From NCBI RefSeq assembly GCF_009299835.1, contig NZ_VKCZ01000003.1:1-64000 (forward strand): 64,000 nt of DNA, written 5' to 3'. The stretch is from Microlunatus speluncae. GTDB lineage: Bacteria > Actinomycetota > Actinomycetes > Propionibacteriales > Propionibacteriaceae. Shown piece by piece: positions 40,248-48,373 of this stretch. The notes under the pieces are model-generated. The model was not told the DNA's origin, did not search any database, and saw only the letters and a list, made by a program, of their open reading frames with translations. The translations under genes and the position numbers were made by a program. Every line of letters begins with the position of its first letter. The first letter of the stretch is position 1.

Positions 40248-41352
40248 GCGGGTCCGGTCCGGCCGGGCGGTGGTGCAGGCTTGGCTGCTCAGCCGCGGCC
40301 TGATCGCGGCCGTCGCGCTGCTGCTGGCGCTGACCCAGGGCCGGACCCTGACCTCGATGCTGAGCAACTGGGACGTCGAGCACTTCGGCCGGCTCGCGGC
40401 CGGCGGCTATCTGGCGGCGCCCAACCTGATGGCCTTCTTCCCCGGCCTGCCGGGGCTGCTGTCGGCCGGCCTGGCGCTCGGAGTGCCGGTCCCGATCACC
40501 GGCGCGATCCTGTCCGCGATCGGCTCGGCCTGCGCAGCCGTCGCCCTGACCCGGCTGGGGCGCCCGCACGGCGTCGGGAACTGGGCGGCGATCGCCTGGC
40601 TGTTTGCGCCGACCGCGGTCTTCACCACCGTCCCGTACACCGAATCCCTGTTCTGTGCCGCCGCCTTCTGGGCCTGGGAACGGGCCCGGTCGGACCGCTG
40701 GCTCGCCGCGGCCCTGCTGACCGCGCTGGCCTGCACGCTGCGGGTGTCCGGGCTGTTTCTGATCGGCGCCCTGTTCGTCATGATCATCACCAGCGTCAAG
40801 ATCGACTGGGCCACCCGGCTGCGCCGCGCCGCGACGCTGCTCATCCCGGCGGCGGTGCTGGCCGGCTTCGTGATCTTCCTCTATCTGCTGACCGGCAGCT
40901 GGACGGCCTGGTTCTCGGCGCAGTCCGCCGGCTGGGCCCGTGGCTTCACCTGGCCGTGGGAGTCGTTCCTGAACACCCTGCCGGCGATCCAGCCCGGGGC
41001 GTACGCGGATCATCCGGGCTGGGCCGAGGTGTTCCGGTTCGAGATGGCGTCGATGGCGCTCGGCCTGGTGGTCACCGGCTGGTGTCTGTTTCGGCGAATG
41101 TGGGCCGAGGCGGCCTGGGTCGGGGTCCAGGTGCTCGCGTTCTCCTTGTCCTACTGGTTCTTCTCGGTGAACCGGGCGGTGCTGCTCTGGTTCCCGCTGT
41201 GGATCATGGTGGCCAGTTGGGGCACCTGGCGACCGAAACGTCGGCTGCCGGAGATCGCGCACCGGATCCTGGTCATCACCGCCTTCACCCTGTCGGTGTT
41301 GATCATGCTCTGGTGGTCCTGGCTCTACTTCACCGGCCACTGGGCCAGCTGA
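40240..41352 (+). CDS. PIG-V-like mannosyltransferase family membrane protein
   Basis: A 370-residue multi-span membrane protein related to GPI mannosyltransferase 2 (PIG-V)-type bacterial proteins: NWDVEHFGRLAAGGYLAAPNLMAFFPGLPGLL in the first loop carries the catalytic-type Asp, and TVPYTESLFCAAAFWAWERARSDRWLAAALLTALACTLRVSGL is a strong family match. It should transfer a sugar from a polyprenyl donor on the outer face of the membrane. It is translationally coupled to the GT87 gene, so the two act in one glycan pathway. Confidence 0.9.
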   Translation: MAERVRSGRAVVQAWLLSRGLIAAVALLLALTQGRTLTSMLSNWDVEHFGRLAAGGYLAAPNLMAFFPGLPGLLSAGLALGVPVPITGAILSAIGSACAAVALTRLGRPHGVGNWAAIAWLFAPTAVFTTVPYTESLFCAAAFWAWERARSDRWLAAALLTALACTLRVSGLFLIGALFVMIITSVKIDWATRLRRAATLLIPAAVLAGFVIFLYLLTGSWTAWFSAQSAGWARGFTWPWESFLNTLPAIQPGAYADHPGWAEVFRFEMASMALGLVVTGWCLFRRMWAEAAWVGVQVLAFSLSYWFFSVNRAVLLWFPLWIMVASWGTWRPKRRLPEIAHRILVITAFTLSVLIMLWWSWLYFTGHWAS

Positions 41353-41416
41353 GCTCTCCCCGAGCTGCCGGCATTCCGGCCCGGTTGCGCGCGGCTCCCT
41401 TCCCGCTGCGGCCTCA

Positions 41417-42208
41417 ATGAGGGAGGATCGTCCCGGAGCTGACGGATGCGTTCAGCGAGGTGGGAGCGAGATCTCTGAGTTCGAGGCCAACGGCGCGGCC
41501 CGTGACCGGCACGCCCACGCCCGCGAGCTGATCGCTCGCGTCCCGGTCGTCGGCGAGGTCGGGGTGGTGGGCGAGCTGCGTCGCCTCTGCCTGGGACTGA
41601 CCGCGAGCCTGACCGTGCGCGGGGTGGTGGTCAGTCTGATGTCGGCGAACCAGAGCGGCGGCGTGGCCGCGGCGTCGGACGCCCACTGCCGGGAGTTGGA
41701 CGAGCTCCAGTTCACCACCGGCGAAGGCCCCTGCCACGACGCGTTCCGCAGCCGCCGACCGATCCTGACCCCGGACCTCGGCACCGAGATCGGGCGGTGG
41801 CCCGGCTATGTCTCGGCCGCGACGGACGCCGGCGTCGGCGCGATCTTCGCCTTCCCCCTGTATGTCGGCGCGATCGGGTTCGGCGTGCTGTCCGTGTTCT
41901 CCGAGCGGGCCGGGTCGCTGACCGTGGACCAGGTGTCGATGGCGCTGACGTTCGCCGAGATCGCGACCGACCTGCTGCTGGACCAGTCCGGCGGCTCGGA
42001 TGGACGGATCGATCCGGGGCTCGAGTCCGCCCTCGGTCACCGGGCCGAGATCTACCAGGCCCAGGGCATGGTGAAGGTCGCGCTCGACGTCGACCTCCGC
42101 GAGGCGCTGGCCCGGATGCGGGCGTACGCATTCAGCCATGATCAACCACTGATCGACCTGGCGCGGGAAATCATTCGTGATCGCCATCGCCTGGATCGGG
42201 GTCTTTGA
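41417..42208 (+). CDS. GAF-ANTAR domain protein
   Basis: A 263-residue regulator. A GAF domain (about residues 40-185) contains LDELQFTTGEGPCHDAFRSRRPILTPDL, then the C-terminal ANTAR domain (about 205-260) includes QAQGMVKVALDVDLREALARMRAYAFSHDQPLIDLAREII. ANTAR domains bind twin-hexaloop RNA leaders and prevent termination. A very similar gene follows after an 81-base gap, pointing to a tandem duplication. The signal is unknown. Confidence 0.92.
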   Translation: MREDRPGADGCVQRGGSEISEFEANGAARDRHAHARELIARVPVVGEVGVVGELRRLCLGLTASLTVRGVVVSLMSANQSGGVAAASDAHCRELDELQFTTGEGPCHDAFRSRRPILTPDLGTEIGRWPGYVSAATDAGVGAIFAFPLYVGAIGFGVLSVFSERAGSLTVDQVSMALTFAEIATDLLLDQSGGSDGRIDPGLESALGHRAEIYQAQGMVKVALDVDLREALARMRAYAFSHDQPLIDLAREIIRDRHRLDRGL

Positions 42209-42289
42209 GGTGAAATTGAGAACAGGACCAATGGGCCGGCGCGGGCGCGACATGCGTCCCGCGATCCGCCCACGAGAAGGGGTAGAGCG

Positions 42290-43003
42290 ATGATTTCCAC
42301 CGAGCAACTCGCCGACGTCTTCGTCGACGTCGCGGACACGCTGGTGGACGATTTCGATTTGATCGACTTCCTCCACAAGCTGGCCGATCATGCCGCCGCG
42401 ATCAGCGGTGCGGCTTCGGTCGGCCTGATGCTGGCCGACCACACGGACCAGCTGAGCTTCGTCGCCAGCTCCAGCGCGGCGGCGCAGCATCTGGAGTTGA
42501 TCCAGCTGCAGAACGACGAGGGCCCGTGCCTGGACTGCTTCCGCAACCGGACGCCGGTGATCGTCAGCGACCTGAGTGCGGCGCTTGAGCGGTGGCCGAA
42601 GTTCGCGCCGCTGGCGATGGCGGCCGGACTGAATGCCGTGCATGCCTTTCCGATGCGACTCCGGGATCGGACGATCGGTGCGATGAACATCTTCGGCGCG
42701 GTCGCCCAACCGCTCGAGCCGCGAGACGTCCAGGTGATCCAGGCGCTGGCCGACGTCGCCACGATCGCGATCATCCAGGAACGGTCGATCGCGCGCGCCG
42801 AGACCCTGACCGAGCAACTCCAGGGCGCCCTGAACAGCCGGATCGTGATCGAGCAGGCCAAGGGATCGATCGCCCAGGCCCTCGGCCTCAGCGTCGATCA
42901 AGCGTTCGAGGTGCTCCGGACCCGGGCCCGGCGCAACGAACTGCGACTCACCGACCTCGCCCACCGAGTCGTCACCGGAGCCGTCGACATCGCCGATCTC
43001 TGA
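42290..43003 (+). CDS. GAF-ANTAR domain protein
   Basis: A 237-residue paralogue of the preceding gene. GAF domain about 20-160 (LELIQLQNDEGPCLDCFRNRTPVIVSDL), ANTAR about 180-235 (NSRIVIEQAKGSIAQALGLSVDQAFEVLRTRARRNELRLTDLAHRVV). The invariant Ala and hydrophobic positions of ANTAR are kept, so it probably binds RNA. The ATG follows GAGAAGGGG. Confidence 0.93.
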   Translation: MISTEQLADVFVDVADTLVDDFDLIDFLHKLADHAAAISGAASVGLMLADHTDQLSFVASSSAAAQHLELIQLQNDEGPCLDCFRNRTPVIVSDLSAALERWPKFAPLAMAAGLNAVHAFPMRLRDRTIGAMNIFGAVAQPLEPRDVQVIQALADVATIAIIQERSIARAETLTEQLQGALNSRIVIEQAKGSIAQALGLSVDQAFEVLRTRARRNELRLTDLAHRVVTGAVDIADL

Positions 43004-43431
43004 CGACGGTACGGTCACGGCTGACGTACGGAATGTGATCGCGGGAAGCTGTCGCCGGCCGCCTTTTGGAGGTACGGTCAGAGCAGAGATGCAGCTGTCC
43101 CAGCCCTCGGCAGCGACCTGATCGTCGCGCTGAGAGGCGGGGTGAATGGCGCATACGTCGTCGGCGGTCGCGAGCGCGACCGATTCGACCCACCCCGATG
43201 ATCTTCGTACCGGGTTGCCTGTCGAGCACGATCCATCTCGAGGATTCGGACTGACCGGCCGGGCTGCCACGAACTCGAGCGGACCCTACGGCGCCCCCTG
43301 ATCGGGTCCCGCTTCGAGGCCGGTGGCCGGGTCCTCACAGACCCGGCCACCGAGCTCACCCGCGCCACGGATTCACCGCGCCGACCCGGGACCGTCAGGA
43401 CGCGGCAACATCCGGGTCATAGGCTTGGTCC
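43004..43431. other. Intergenic region without a recognised gene
   Basis: I see no supported coding sequence in these 428 bases; the short frames on both strands overlap each other and lack ribosome sites. A leader for the phosphatase gene, or an ANTAR-responsive RNA, could be here but I could not draw a convincing twin-loop. Confidence 0.5.
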
Positions 43432-44235
43432 GTGAGTCCGAACTGGATTGAGCTCGATGGCCTGGTGAATCTGCGAGACGTCGGTGGCATCGGCACCGTC
43501 GACGGGGACAAGATCAAGACCGGGCGGTTGCTCCGCTCGGACAACCTGCAGTCGCTCAGCGACTCCGACATCATCGGCCTGCTCCGGCTCGGCCTGACCG
43601 ATGTGATCGATCTCCGGTCGACCCTCGAGGTCACCTCCGAGGGTCCGGGCCCGCTGACCGCGCGGGACGAGGTGCGGATCCACCACCACTCGATGTTTCG
43701 CGAGGGCGAGCCCGACGTCACCGAGGATCATCCGGACGGTGAGGTCGAGGCGGCGCCGAGCGAGGCGCTGCCGTGGATCGATCTCGAGCCCAGCGTCCGG
43801 ATCGACGACCGGTCGGCCTCGTTCTACCTGTCCTATCTGGTCGATCGGCCCGACTCGGTGCTGGCCGCGCTCCGCGACATCGCCGAGGCTCCGGGGGCGG
43901 CACTGGTGCACTGCGCCGCCGGCAAGGACCGCACCGGCACCATCGTGGCGCTGGCTCTGTCCGTCGCCGGGGCCGATCGGTCCGAGATCATCGCCGACTA
44001 TGCAGCCAGCACCGAGCGGATCGAAGAGATCGTGAACCGGCTGAAGCAGTCCCCGACCTACGCCGAGAATCTGCGCGGCCGGCCGCTGTCCTCCCATCAC
44101 ACGTTGCCGGAGACGATGCAGGGCGTGCTCGACTATCTCGACCGCGAGCACGGCGGCGTGCTGCCGTACCTGCGCTCGATCGGCTGGACCGACGCCGACA
44201 CGGAACGGCTGCGGGCCAAACTGCTGGCCGACTGA
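43432..44235 (+). CDS. Protein-tyrosine phosphatase (PtpB/Iph-like)
   Basis: A 267-residue tyrosine phosphatase of the PtpB type. The P-loop is VHCAAGKDRTGTI (HCxxGKDR(S/T)), with the catalytic Cys at about residue 160 and the extra Lys-Asp found in bacterial and lipid-active members. The N-terminal NLRDVGG and GRLLRSDNL are typical. It should dephosphorylate phosphotyrosine or phosphoinositides. GTG start at 43432. Confidence 0.93.
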   Translation: MSPNWIELDGLVNLRDVGGIGTVDGDKIKTGRLLRSDNLQSLSDSDIIGLLRLGLTDVIDLRSTLEVTSEGPGPLTARDEVRIHHHSMFREGEPDVTEDHPDGEVEAAPSEALPWIDLEPSVRIDDRSASFYLSYLVDRPDSVLAALRDIAEAPGAALVHCAAGKDRTGTIVALALSVAGADRSEIIADYAASTERIEEIVNRLKQSPTYAENLRGRPLSSHHTLPETMQGVLDYLDREHGGVLPYLRSIGWTDADTERLRAKLLAD

Positions 44236-44237
44236 GG

Positions 44238-44768
44238 TCAACCGCAGGTGTAGGTGGTGCCGCCCTGCTGGTGGACGCCGGGGCCGAGCTCGGCGCACTT
44301 GGCCGCCACGTTGCCGATCGCCACGCCGCCGATGATCCAGCCGATCGTGACCAGGACGCCGATGATCATGCCGATGATCGCCGGAATGTTGGTGACACCG
44401 GCGCCGCGCGACTTCACGAACGCGATGATGCTGATCACCAGGCCGACGACGGCGCAGAAGAAGGCCAGGATCAGGCCGACGATGCCGAGGATCTTGCCCG
44501 GATCGTTCGCCGGCTGGGGCGGCTGCTGGCCGTACGCCGGTTGGGCGCCCAGCGGATCGACCGGACCGGTGGGCGTCAGACCGGTGGCGACCGGTTCGGC
44601 CGGCGGTCCGGACGGGGTCGGCGGCGCCGGATCGACCGGGCCGGTCGGCTCGACCGACGGTTCGGTCGGGATCGGAGCGGGTCCGGTCGGCTCGGTCGGC
44701 GGCTGAACCGGCTGGTCCGGCGGCGTGGGTCGGGTCGGATCCGGTTGCGGATCCGGAGGCTGGGTCAT
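44238..44768 (-). CDS. Pro-rich DUF4190-like membrane protein
   Basis: A 176-residue protein. Residues 1-85 are a proline/threonine-rich, low-complexity lead made of variations on TEP-TGP. Two hydrophobic spans follow (ILGIVGLILAFFCAVVGLVISIIAFV and NIPAIIGMIIGVLVTIGWIIGGVAI) with a short loop RSRGAGVTN, as in DUF4190 proteins. Function unknown. It is convergent with the phosphatase gene with a two-base gap. Confidence 0.8.
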   Translation of the reverse strand: MTQPPDPQPDPTRPTPPDQPVQPPTEPTGPAPIPTEPSVEPTGPVDPAPPTPSGPPAEPVATGLTPTGPVDPLGAQPAYGQQPPQPANDPGKILGIVGLILAFFCAVVGLVISIIAFVKSRGAGVTNIPAIIGMIIGVLVTIGWIIGGVAIGNVAAKCAELGPGVHQQGGTTYTCG

Positions 44769-44892
44769 GGTGTTCCTTCCCGCAGGTTGACGGCCGGATC
44801 AGCCTGGCACAGGAACGCGCGCCACCGTGGGAGGTGGGTTGCGGATCGGGCAGGTGCTGGTCGGGTCGCTCCCGAGCCGACCGTGACGCCGG

Positions 44893-45948
44893 TCAGTCCT
44901 CGATGATCCGGTCGGCGGTGGCCGTGGTCAGCCGGAGCTCGACCGGGACCTCCTCGCCGACCGCCGGCGGGGTCTCCTTCGACGGCAGGAAGACCAGGCT
45001 GGACTGCATGTGCGGCGGCTCGAGGAACCAGCGCTTCTTCCCGTTCACCGTGTACGGACTCAGCGCCCGCCCGGCCGCGGCCAGGGAGCCGGTGGCGACC
45101 GAGATCGCGCGCTGCCGGACCGAGCTGGCCGGGGTCGGCGCCTCCATCCCGATCCCGTGCGAGGTGCCGCCGGCGATCACCAGGATCCAGCCGTCGGCCC
45201 AGACCGGCCGCTGCCGGTAGCCGGTCCGCTGCCCGCGCTTGACCCGGTGCACATCGAGCACGGTCGCGGTCGAGGCGCGGCTGGACGGATCGCCCAGCCA
45301 GAGCCGGGTGCCGAGCCGGAGCCGGGTCGGCACCGCCGCCGAGCCGGCGCCGCCGAGCTGCCGGCCGACCGCGATGACGTCCTCCGGCGGCAGGTGGGAG
45401 AACCACAGGGTGCCCTGCGCCGCCTCCAGCGCGGCCCGGCCGAGCCGCTCCGCCTCGGCGTAGCGGCCGTCGTCGAGCAGCGGCAGGTGGATGGTCCAGC
45501 CCTCGAACCGGACATGCTCCAGGTGCGGCCGGACCCGGCGCAGCTCGTCCGGGAAGATCCCGTGCCGGCACATCGAGGTGAGCACCTCGAGCAGCACCCG
45601 CGGATCGGAATTGAGGTCGGTCAGCGCCTCCAGGTCGGCCACCCGGGAGACGGTGGTGATGATCCGCGGATCCTCGGCCAGCTCGGTCGCCAGCTCGTCG
45701 CCGGGTCGCCACGGCGTCAAGATCACGATGCTGCCGCCGAACACGTCGCGGACCTCGGCCACCTCGTCGGCGGTGCCGACCGCGATCGTGTCGACCCCGA
45801 GAGTGTCGGCTTCGAGCGCGAGCCGCCGCAGCCCGTAGCCGTACCCGTTGCCCTTGGCCACCGGCACCAGGCCGGGCGTCGCACCGGCCACGGTCTGCAG
45901 ATGCATCCGCCAGCGGGCGGCATCCAGCCGCAGCGTAAGACCCGTCAC
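44893..45948 (-). CDS. Alanine racemase-like PLP protein
   Basis: A 351-residue fold-III PLP protein. The cofactor Lys32 is in VAKGNGYGYGL, the family signature of alanine racemase. The rest is more divergent: MCRHGIFPDELRR replaces the usual substrate loop, and I cannot identify the catalytic Tyr in the C-terminal part. It is 10 bases downstream of a FemAB-like gene, so the pair could provide and attach an amino acid for the peptidoglycan cross-bridge. It could be a racemase for another amino acid or a non-catalytic relative. Confidence 0.8.
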   Translation of the reverse strand: MTGLTLRLDAARWRMHLQTVAGATPGLVPVAKGNGYGYGLRRLALEADTLGVDTIAVGTADEVAEVRDVFGGSIVILTPWRPGDELATELAEDPRIITTVSRVADLEALTDLNSDPRVLLEVLTSMCRHGIFPDELRRVRPHLEHVRFEGWTIHLPLLDDGRYAEAERLGRAALEAAQGTLWFSHLPPEDVIAVGRQLGGAGSAAVPTRLRLGTRLWLGDPSSRASTATVLDVHRVKRGQRTGYRQRPVWADGWILVIAGGTSHGIGMEAPTPASSVRQRAISVATGSLAAAGRALSPYTVNGKKRWFLEPPHMQSSLVFLPSKETPPAVGEEVPVELRLTTATADRIIED

Positions 45949-45958
45949 GGCGAACAGG

Positions 45959-47077
45959 TTACCTGCGCCGCTTGAGGTACAGGTCGAACGCCTTGTAGAG
46001 CACGGGATTGAGCGGCAGATCCCACTCGCCCAGATATTCGACCGCCTCGCCGCCGGTGCCCACCTTGAACTGGATCAGGCCGAGGTGCGGGTCGGCGCTG
46101 TCGACGCTCTCGGTGATCCCGCGCAGGTCGTACACCCGGGCGCCGGCGATCATCGCGTCGGTGATCATCCGCCACTGCACCGCGTTGGAGCCGCGGACCT
46201 CGCGCTTCGCCGTCGAGCTGGCGCCGTACGAATACCAGGCGTGATCACCGACCCGGACCCAGGTGGTGGCCGCGACCAGATCGCCCTCGTGGTGGGCCAG
46301 ATAGAGCCGGATCCGGTCCGGGTCCTCGGCCAGCAAGGCGTCGAACATGGTCTTGAAGTAGCTCACCGGCCGCGGCCCGAAATGATCCCGCTTGGCCGTC
46401 TCCACGTACAGCTCGTGGAACGCCGGCAGATCGTCCACAGTGCCGCGGGTGACGGTGACGCCGGCCTTGTCGGCCTTCTTGATGTTGCGCCGCCAGAGCT
46501 GGTTCATGCCCTTCAGCACCTCGTCGGTGGTGCGGTCGCCGATCGGCAGCTGGAACACGTACTGCGGCTGGCCGGCGGCGAAGCCCTGCTCGTTGTCCGG
46601 CGGGTGCCAGCCCAGGCTGCGCAACTGGTTGCGGGTCCGGGTCGCGGCGTGGTTGACCACGTCCGGCATCGCCTGGCTCAGCCGGGCCAGCTTCTCGTCG
46701 GCGATCGCCGCCTTGACCGTGTCGGCGTGCCAGCGGCGGGCGACCAGCGGGCAGCCGATCCGGATCCCGAACGCCTTGGCCTTGCGCAGGTGGTCGGCCA
46801 GCGGCTTCAGCCAGGCGCCGATGTCGTCGGACTCCCAGTCGATCACCGGCCCCTCGGGCAGATAGGCCAGGTAGCGCTTGATCCGGGGCAGCTGGCGGAA
46901 CAACACCAGCCCGGCCCCGATCTGCTTGCCGCCCTCGTCGAACCAGCCGAGCGACTCGGCCCGCCACTCCGGTTTGACCTTCGCCCAGGCCGGGGTCTGC
47001 AGAAAGCTCACGCTGGGCTGCTCGCGAATGAACGCGACATGCTCCTCGGTCGTGATCGTGCGCACGGTGATGGCCAC
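45959..47077 (-). CDS. FemAB-type peptidoglycan bridge aminoacyltransferase
   Basis: A 372-residue double-GNAT protein of the FemA/B/X class. The N-terminal SFLQTPAWAKVKPEWRAESLGWF and the C-terminal DHAWYSYGASSTAKREVRGSNAVQWRMITDAMIAGARVYDLRGI segment are strongly typical. FemAB enzymes add amino acids from aminoacyl-tRNA to the lipid II stem peptide. I set the start at the GTG at 47077 (VAITVRTI); the upstream open frame to 47158 has poor composition. The alanine-racemase-like gene follows 10 bases downstream. Confidence 0.92.
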   Translation of the reverse strand: MAITVRTITTEEHVAFIREQPSVSFLQTPAWAKVKPEWRAESLGWFDEGGKQIGAGLVLFRQLPRIKRYLAYLPEGPVIDWESDDIGAWLKPLADHLRKAKAFGIRIGCPLVARRWHADTVKAAIADEKLARLSQAMPDVVNHAATRTRNQLRSLGWHPPDNEQGFAAGQPQYVFQLPIGDRTTDEVLKGMNQLWRRNIKKADKAGVTVTRGTVDDLPAFHELYVETAKRDHFGPRPVSYFKTMFDALLAEDPDRIRLYLAHHEGDLVAATTWVRVGDHAWYSYGASSTAKREVRGSNAVQWRMITDAMIAGARVYDLRGITESVDSADPHLGLIQFKVGTGGEAVEYLGEWDLPLNPVLYKAFDLYLKRRR

Positions 47078-47188
47078 GGGGAAAGACCATACTGGCGTTT
47101 CCGCGCCGACGCCGAACCTCCGAGGCCGGTGGTACGGCCAGTGAGACCGGTGATCCACCGGCCGAAGTGGCTACGCCGCAACCTCCGC

Positions 47189-47638
47189 TCAGGCGGGCGG
47201 CGGCGGTTGCGGGGCCAGGCCGGTGCCGAGCCAGAGGGCGAGCCAGGGCAGGGACAGGGCACAGACCAGCGCGATCACCGCGATGATCAGCGAGACGGTG
47301 GACCGAGCGGCGCGGGCGCGGACGACCGCGACCACAGCAACCACCACGGCGGCCAGGGCGCCGACCACGCAGAGCACGGTCAGCGCGACCCAGCGCACGC
47401 CGCGGTCGACATCGAAACCGTCGGCGTACGCGGCGGCGCGGGCATAGCCGCCGAGACCGACCAGCAACGACATCCCGATCGCTATCGCCAGCGCGATCCA
47501 GCTGAACCGGCGGTTGTCAGGCCCGGCGATCGGCGCATCGACGAAGGGATTGGCTGCGGCCCCGCCTGGCTCCGCCGAGGACGACGCCTCGTCGCCGAAG
47601 TCGAAGGGTCGCGGCGATCCGGCCGGGTCGTGACTCAT
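47189..47638 (-). CDS. Membrane protein, 149 aa, unknown
   Basis: A small protein with a disordered N-terminus (about 1-40, Pro/Ala/Ser-rich), then three spans: FSWIALAIAIGMSLLVGLGGYA, VALTVLCVVGALAAVVVAVVAVV and STVSLIIAVIALVCALSLPWLALWLG, ending in a Pro tail. I do not recognise a family. The ATG at 47638 begins MSHDPAG. It is divergent from the following large cluster, sharing a 180-base gap. Confidence 0.75.
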   Translation of the reverse strand: MSHDPAGSPRPFDFGDEASSSAEPGGAAANPFVDAPIAGPDNRRFSWIALAIAIGMSLLVGLGGYARAAAYADGFDVDRGVRWVALTVLCVVGALAAVVVAVVAVVRARAARSTVSLIIAVIALVCALSLPWLALWLGTGLAPQPPPPA

Positions 47639-47818
47639 GCGGTGGAGCCTACGACCCCTGGAATTCGACCGCGATCGGTCTGGATCGTCGCGACACGCCG
47701 GTCGATCGGGCTCCGGTCCGCAACTGGCGGCGGAATTCCAGGGCCGTATCCAGACGAGAGGCATTTCCGGACTCGGGTAGCTTTTCTCCCCTGAAGCCCG
47801 AGAGCTGGAGGTGTCGGA

Positions 47819-48373
47819 GTGCCTGACCCCGACCCGTGGGATTTCTCCGAGTACGCCGACCCGGACCCACGGCAGTCTCGCCCGCGGTCCGGTGACACCG
47901 GCACGGACGGTCCGTTCGGCACGTCCGGGACCTCGACCGGGGGCCAGGGTGGCCGGCCCGGCGACGGCACCGCGGCGGATCCGTTCGCGGCGGGCCGGGA
48001 TTCCGGTGCCGGGCTGACCGCGGCCGACTGGACCAGCGGGCCGGCCCTGGGCGGGGAGTCGGCCGCGCTGGAGATCGCCCGGCCGCCGCTGCCGTACCTG
48101 GGCGCGGCCGCCGGGATCGCCCTGCTCGCGCTGCTGCTCGGCGCGCTGCTCGGCGCGACGCCCGGGATCGCGATCACCGCCTGGGTGCTGGCCGGACCGG
48201 TCGCGATCTTCGTCCTGGCGTACTTCATCAAAGCCGACACCACCGAGCGGGCCCGGCCGATCTATGCCGCGCCGAGCTGGCTGCGGCCCGGCTACGTCGC
48301 GGTGCTGGTGCTCTGCGGCGTCGCCGTCGTGGTGGCCGCGCTGCGGATCGCGTTCTGGGTGGGCCGGCTGTGA
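47819..48373 (+). CDS. Membrane protein, 184 aa, first gene of the VWA/tubulin-like cluster
   Basis: The N-terminal half (about 1-85) is disordered and Asp/Gly/Pro-rich (MPDPDPWDFSEYADPDP). Three membrane spans follow: YLGAAAGIALLALLLGALLGA, WVLAGPVAIFVLAYFI and YVAVLVLCGVAVVVAALRIAFWV. No known family. The GTG at 47819 follows GGAGGTGTCGGA. Its end overlaps the VWA gene start by four bases, so it is translationally coupled to it and likely part of the same membrane assembly. Confidence 0.8.
   Translation: MPDPDPWDFSEYADPDPRQSRPRSGDTGTDGPFGTSGTSTGGQGGRPGDGTAADPFAAGRDSGAGLTAADWTSGPALGGESAALEIARPPLPYLGAAAGIALLALLLGALLGATPGIAITAWVLAGPVAIFVLAYFIKADTTERARPIYAAPSWLRPGYVAVLVLCGVAVVVAALRIAFWVGRL

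Noticed and set aside
38580..40367. A 595-codon frame antisense to the GT87 gene
   Set aside because: The composition is Gln/Arg/Asp/Pro-rich and without domains; the plus strand encodes a clear membrane glycosyltransferase.
43066..43368. Short frames on both strands between the ANTAR and phosphatase genes
   Set aside because: They overlap each other, lack ribosome sites and have composition typical of shadows.
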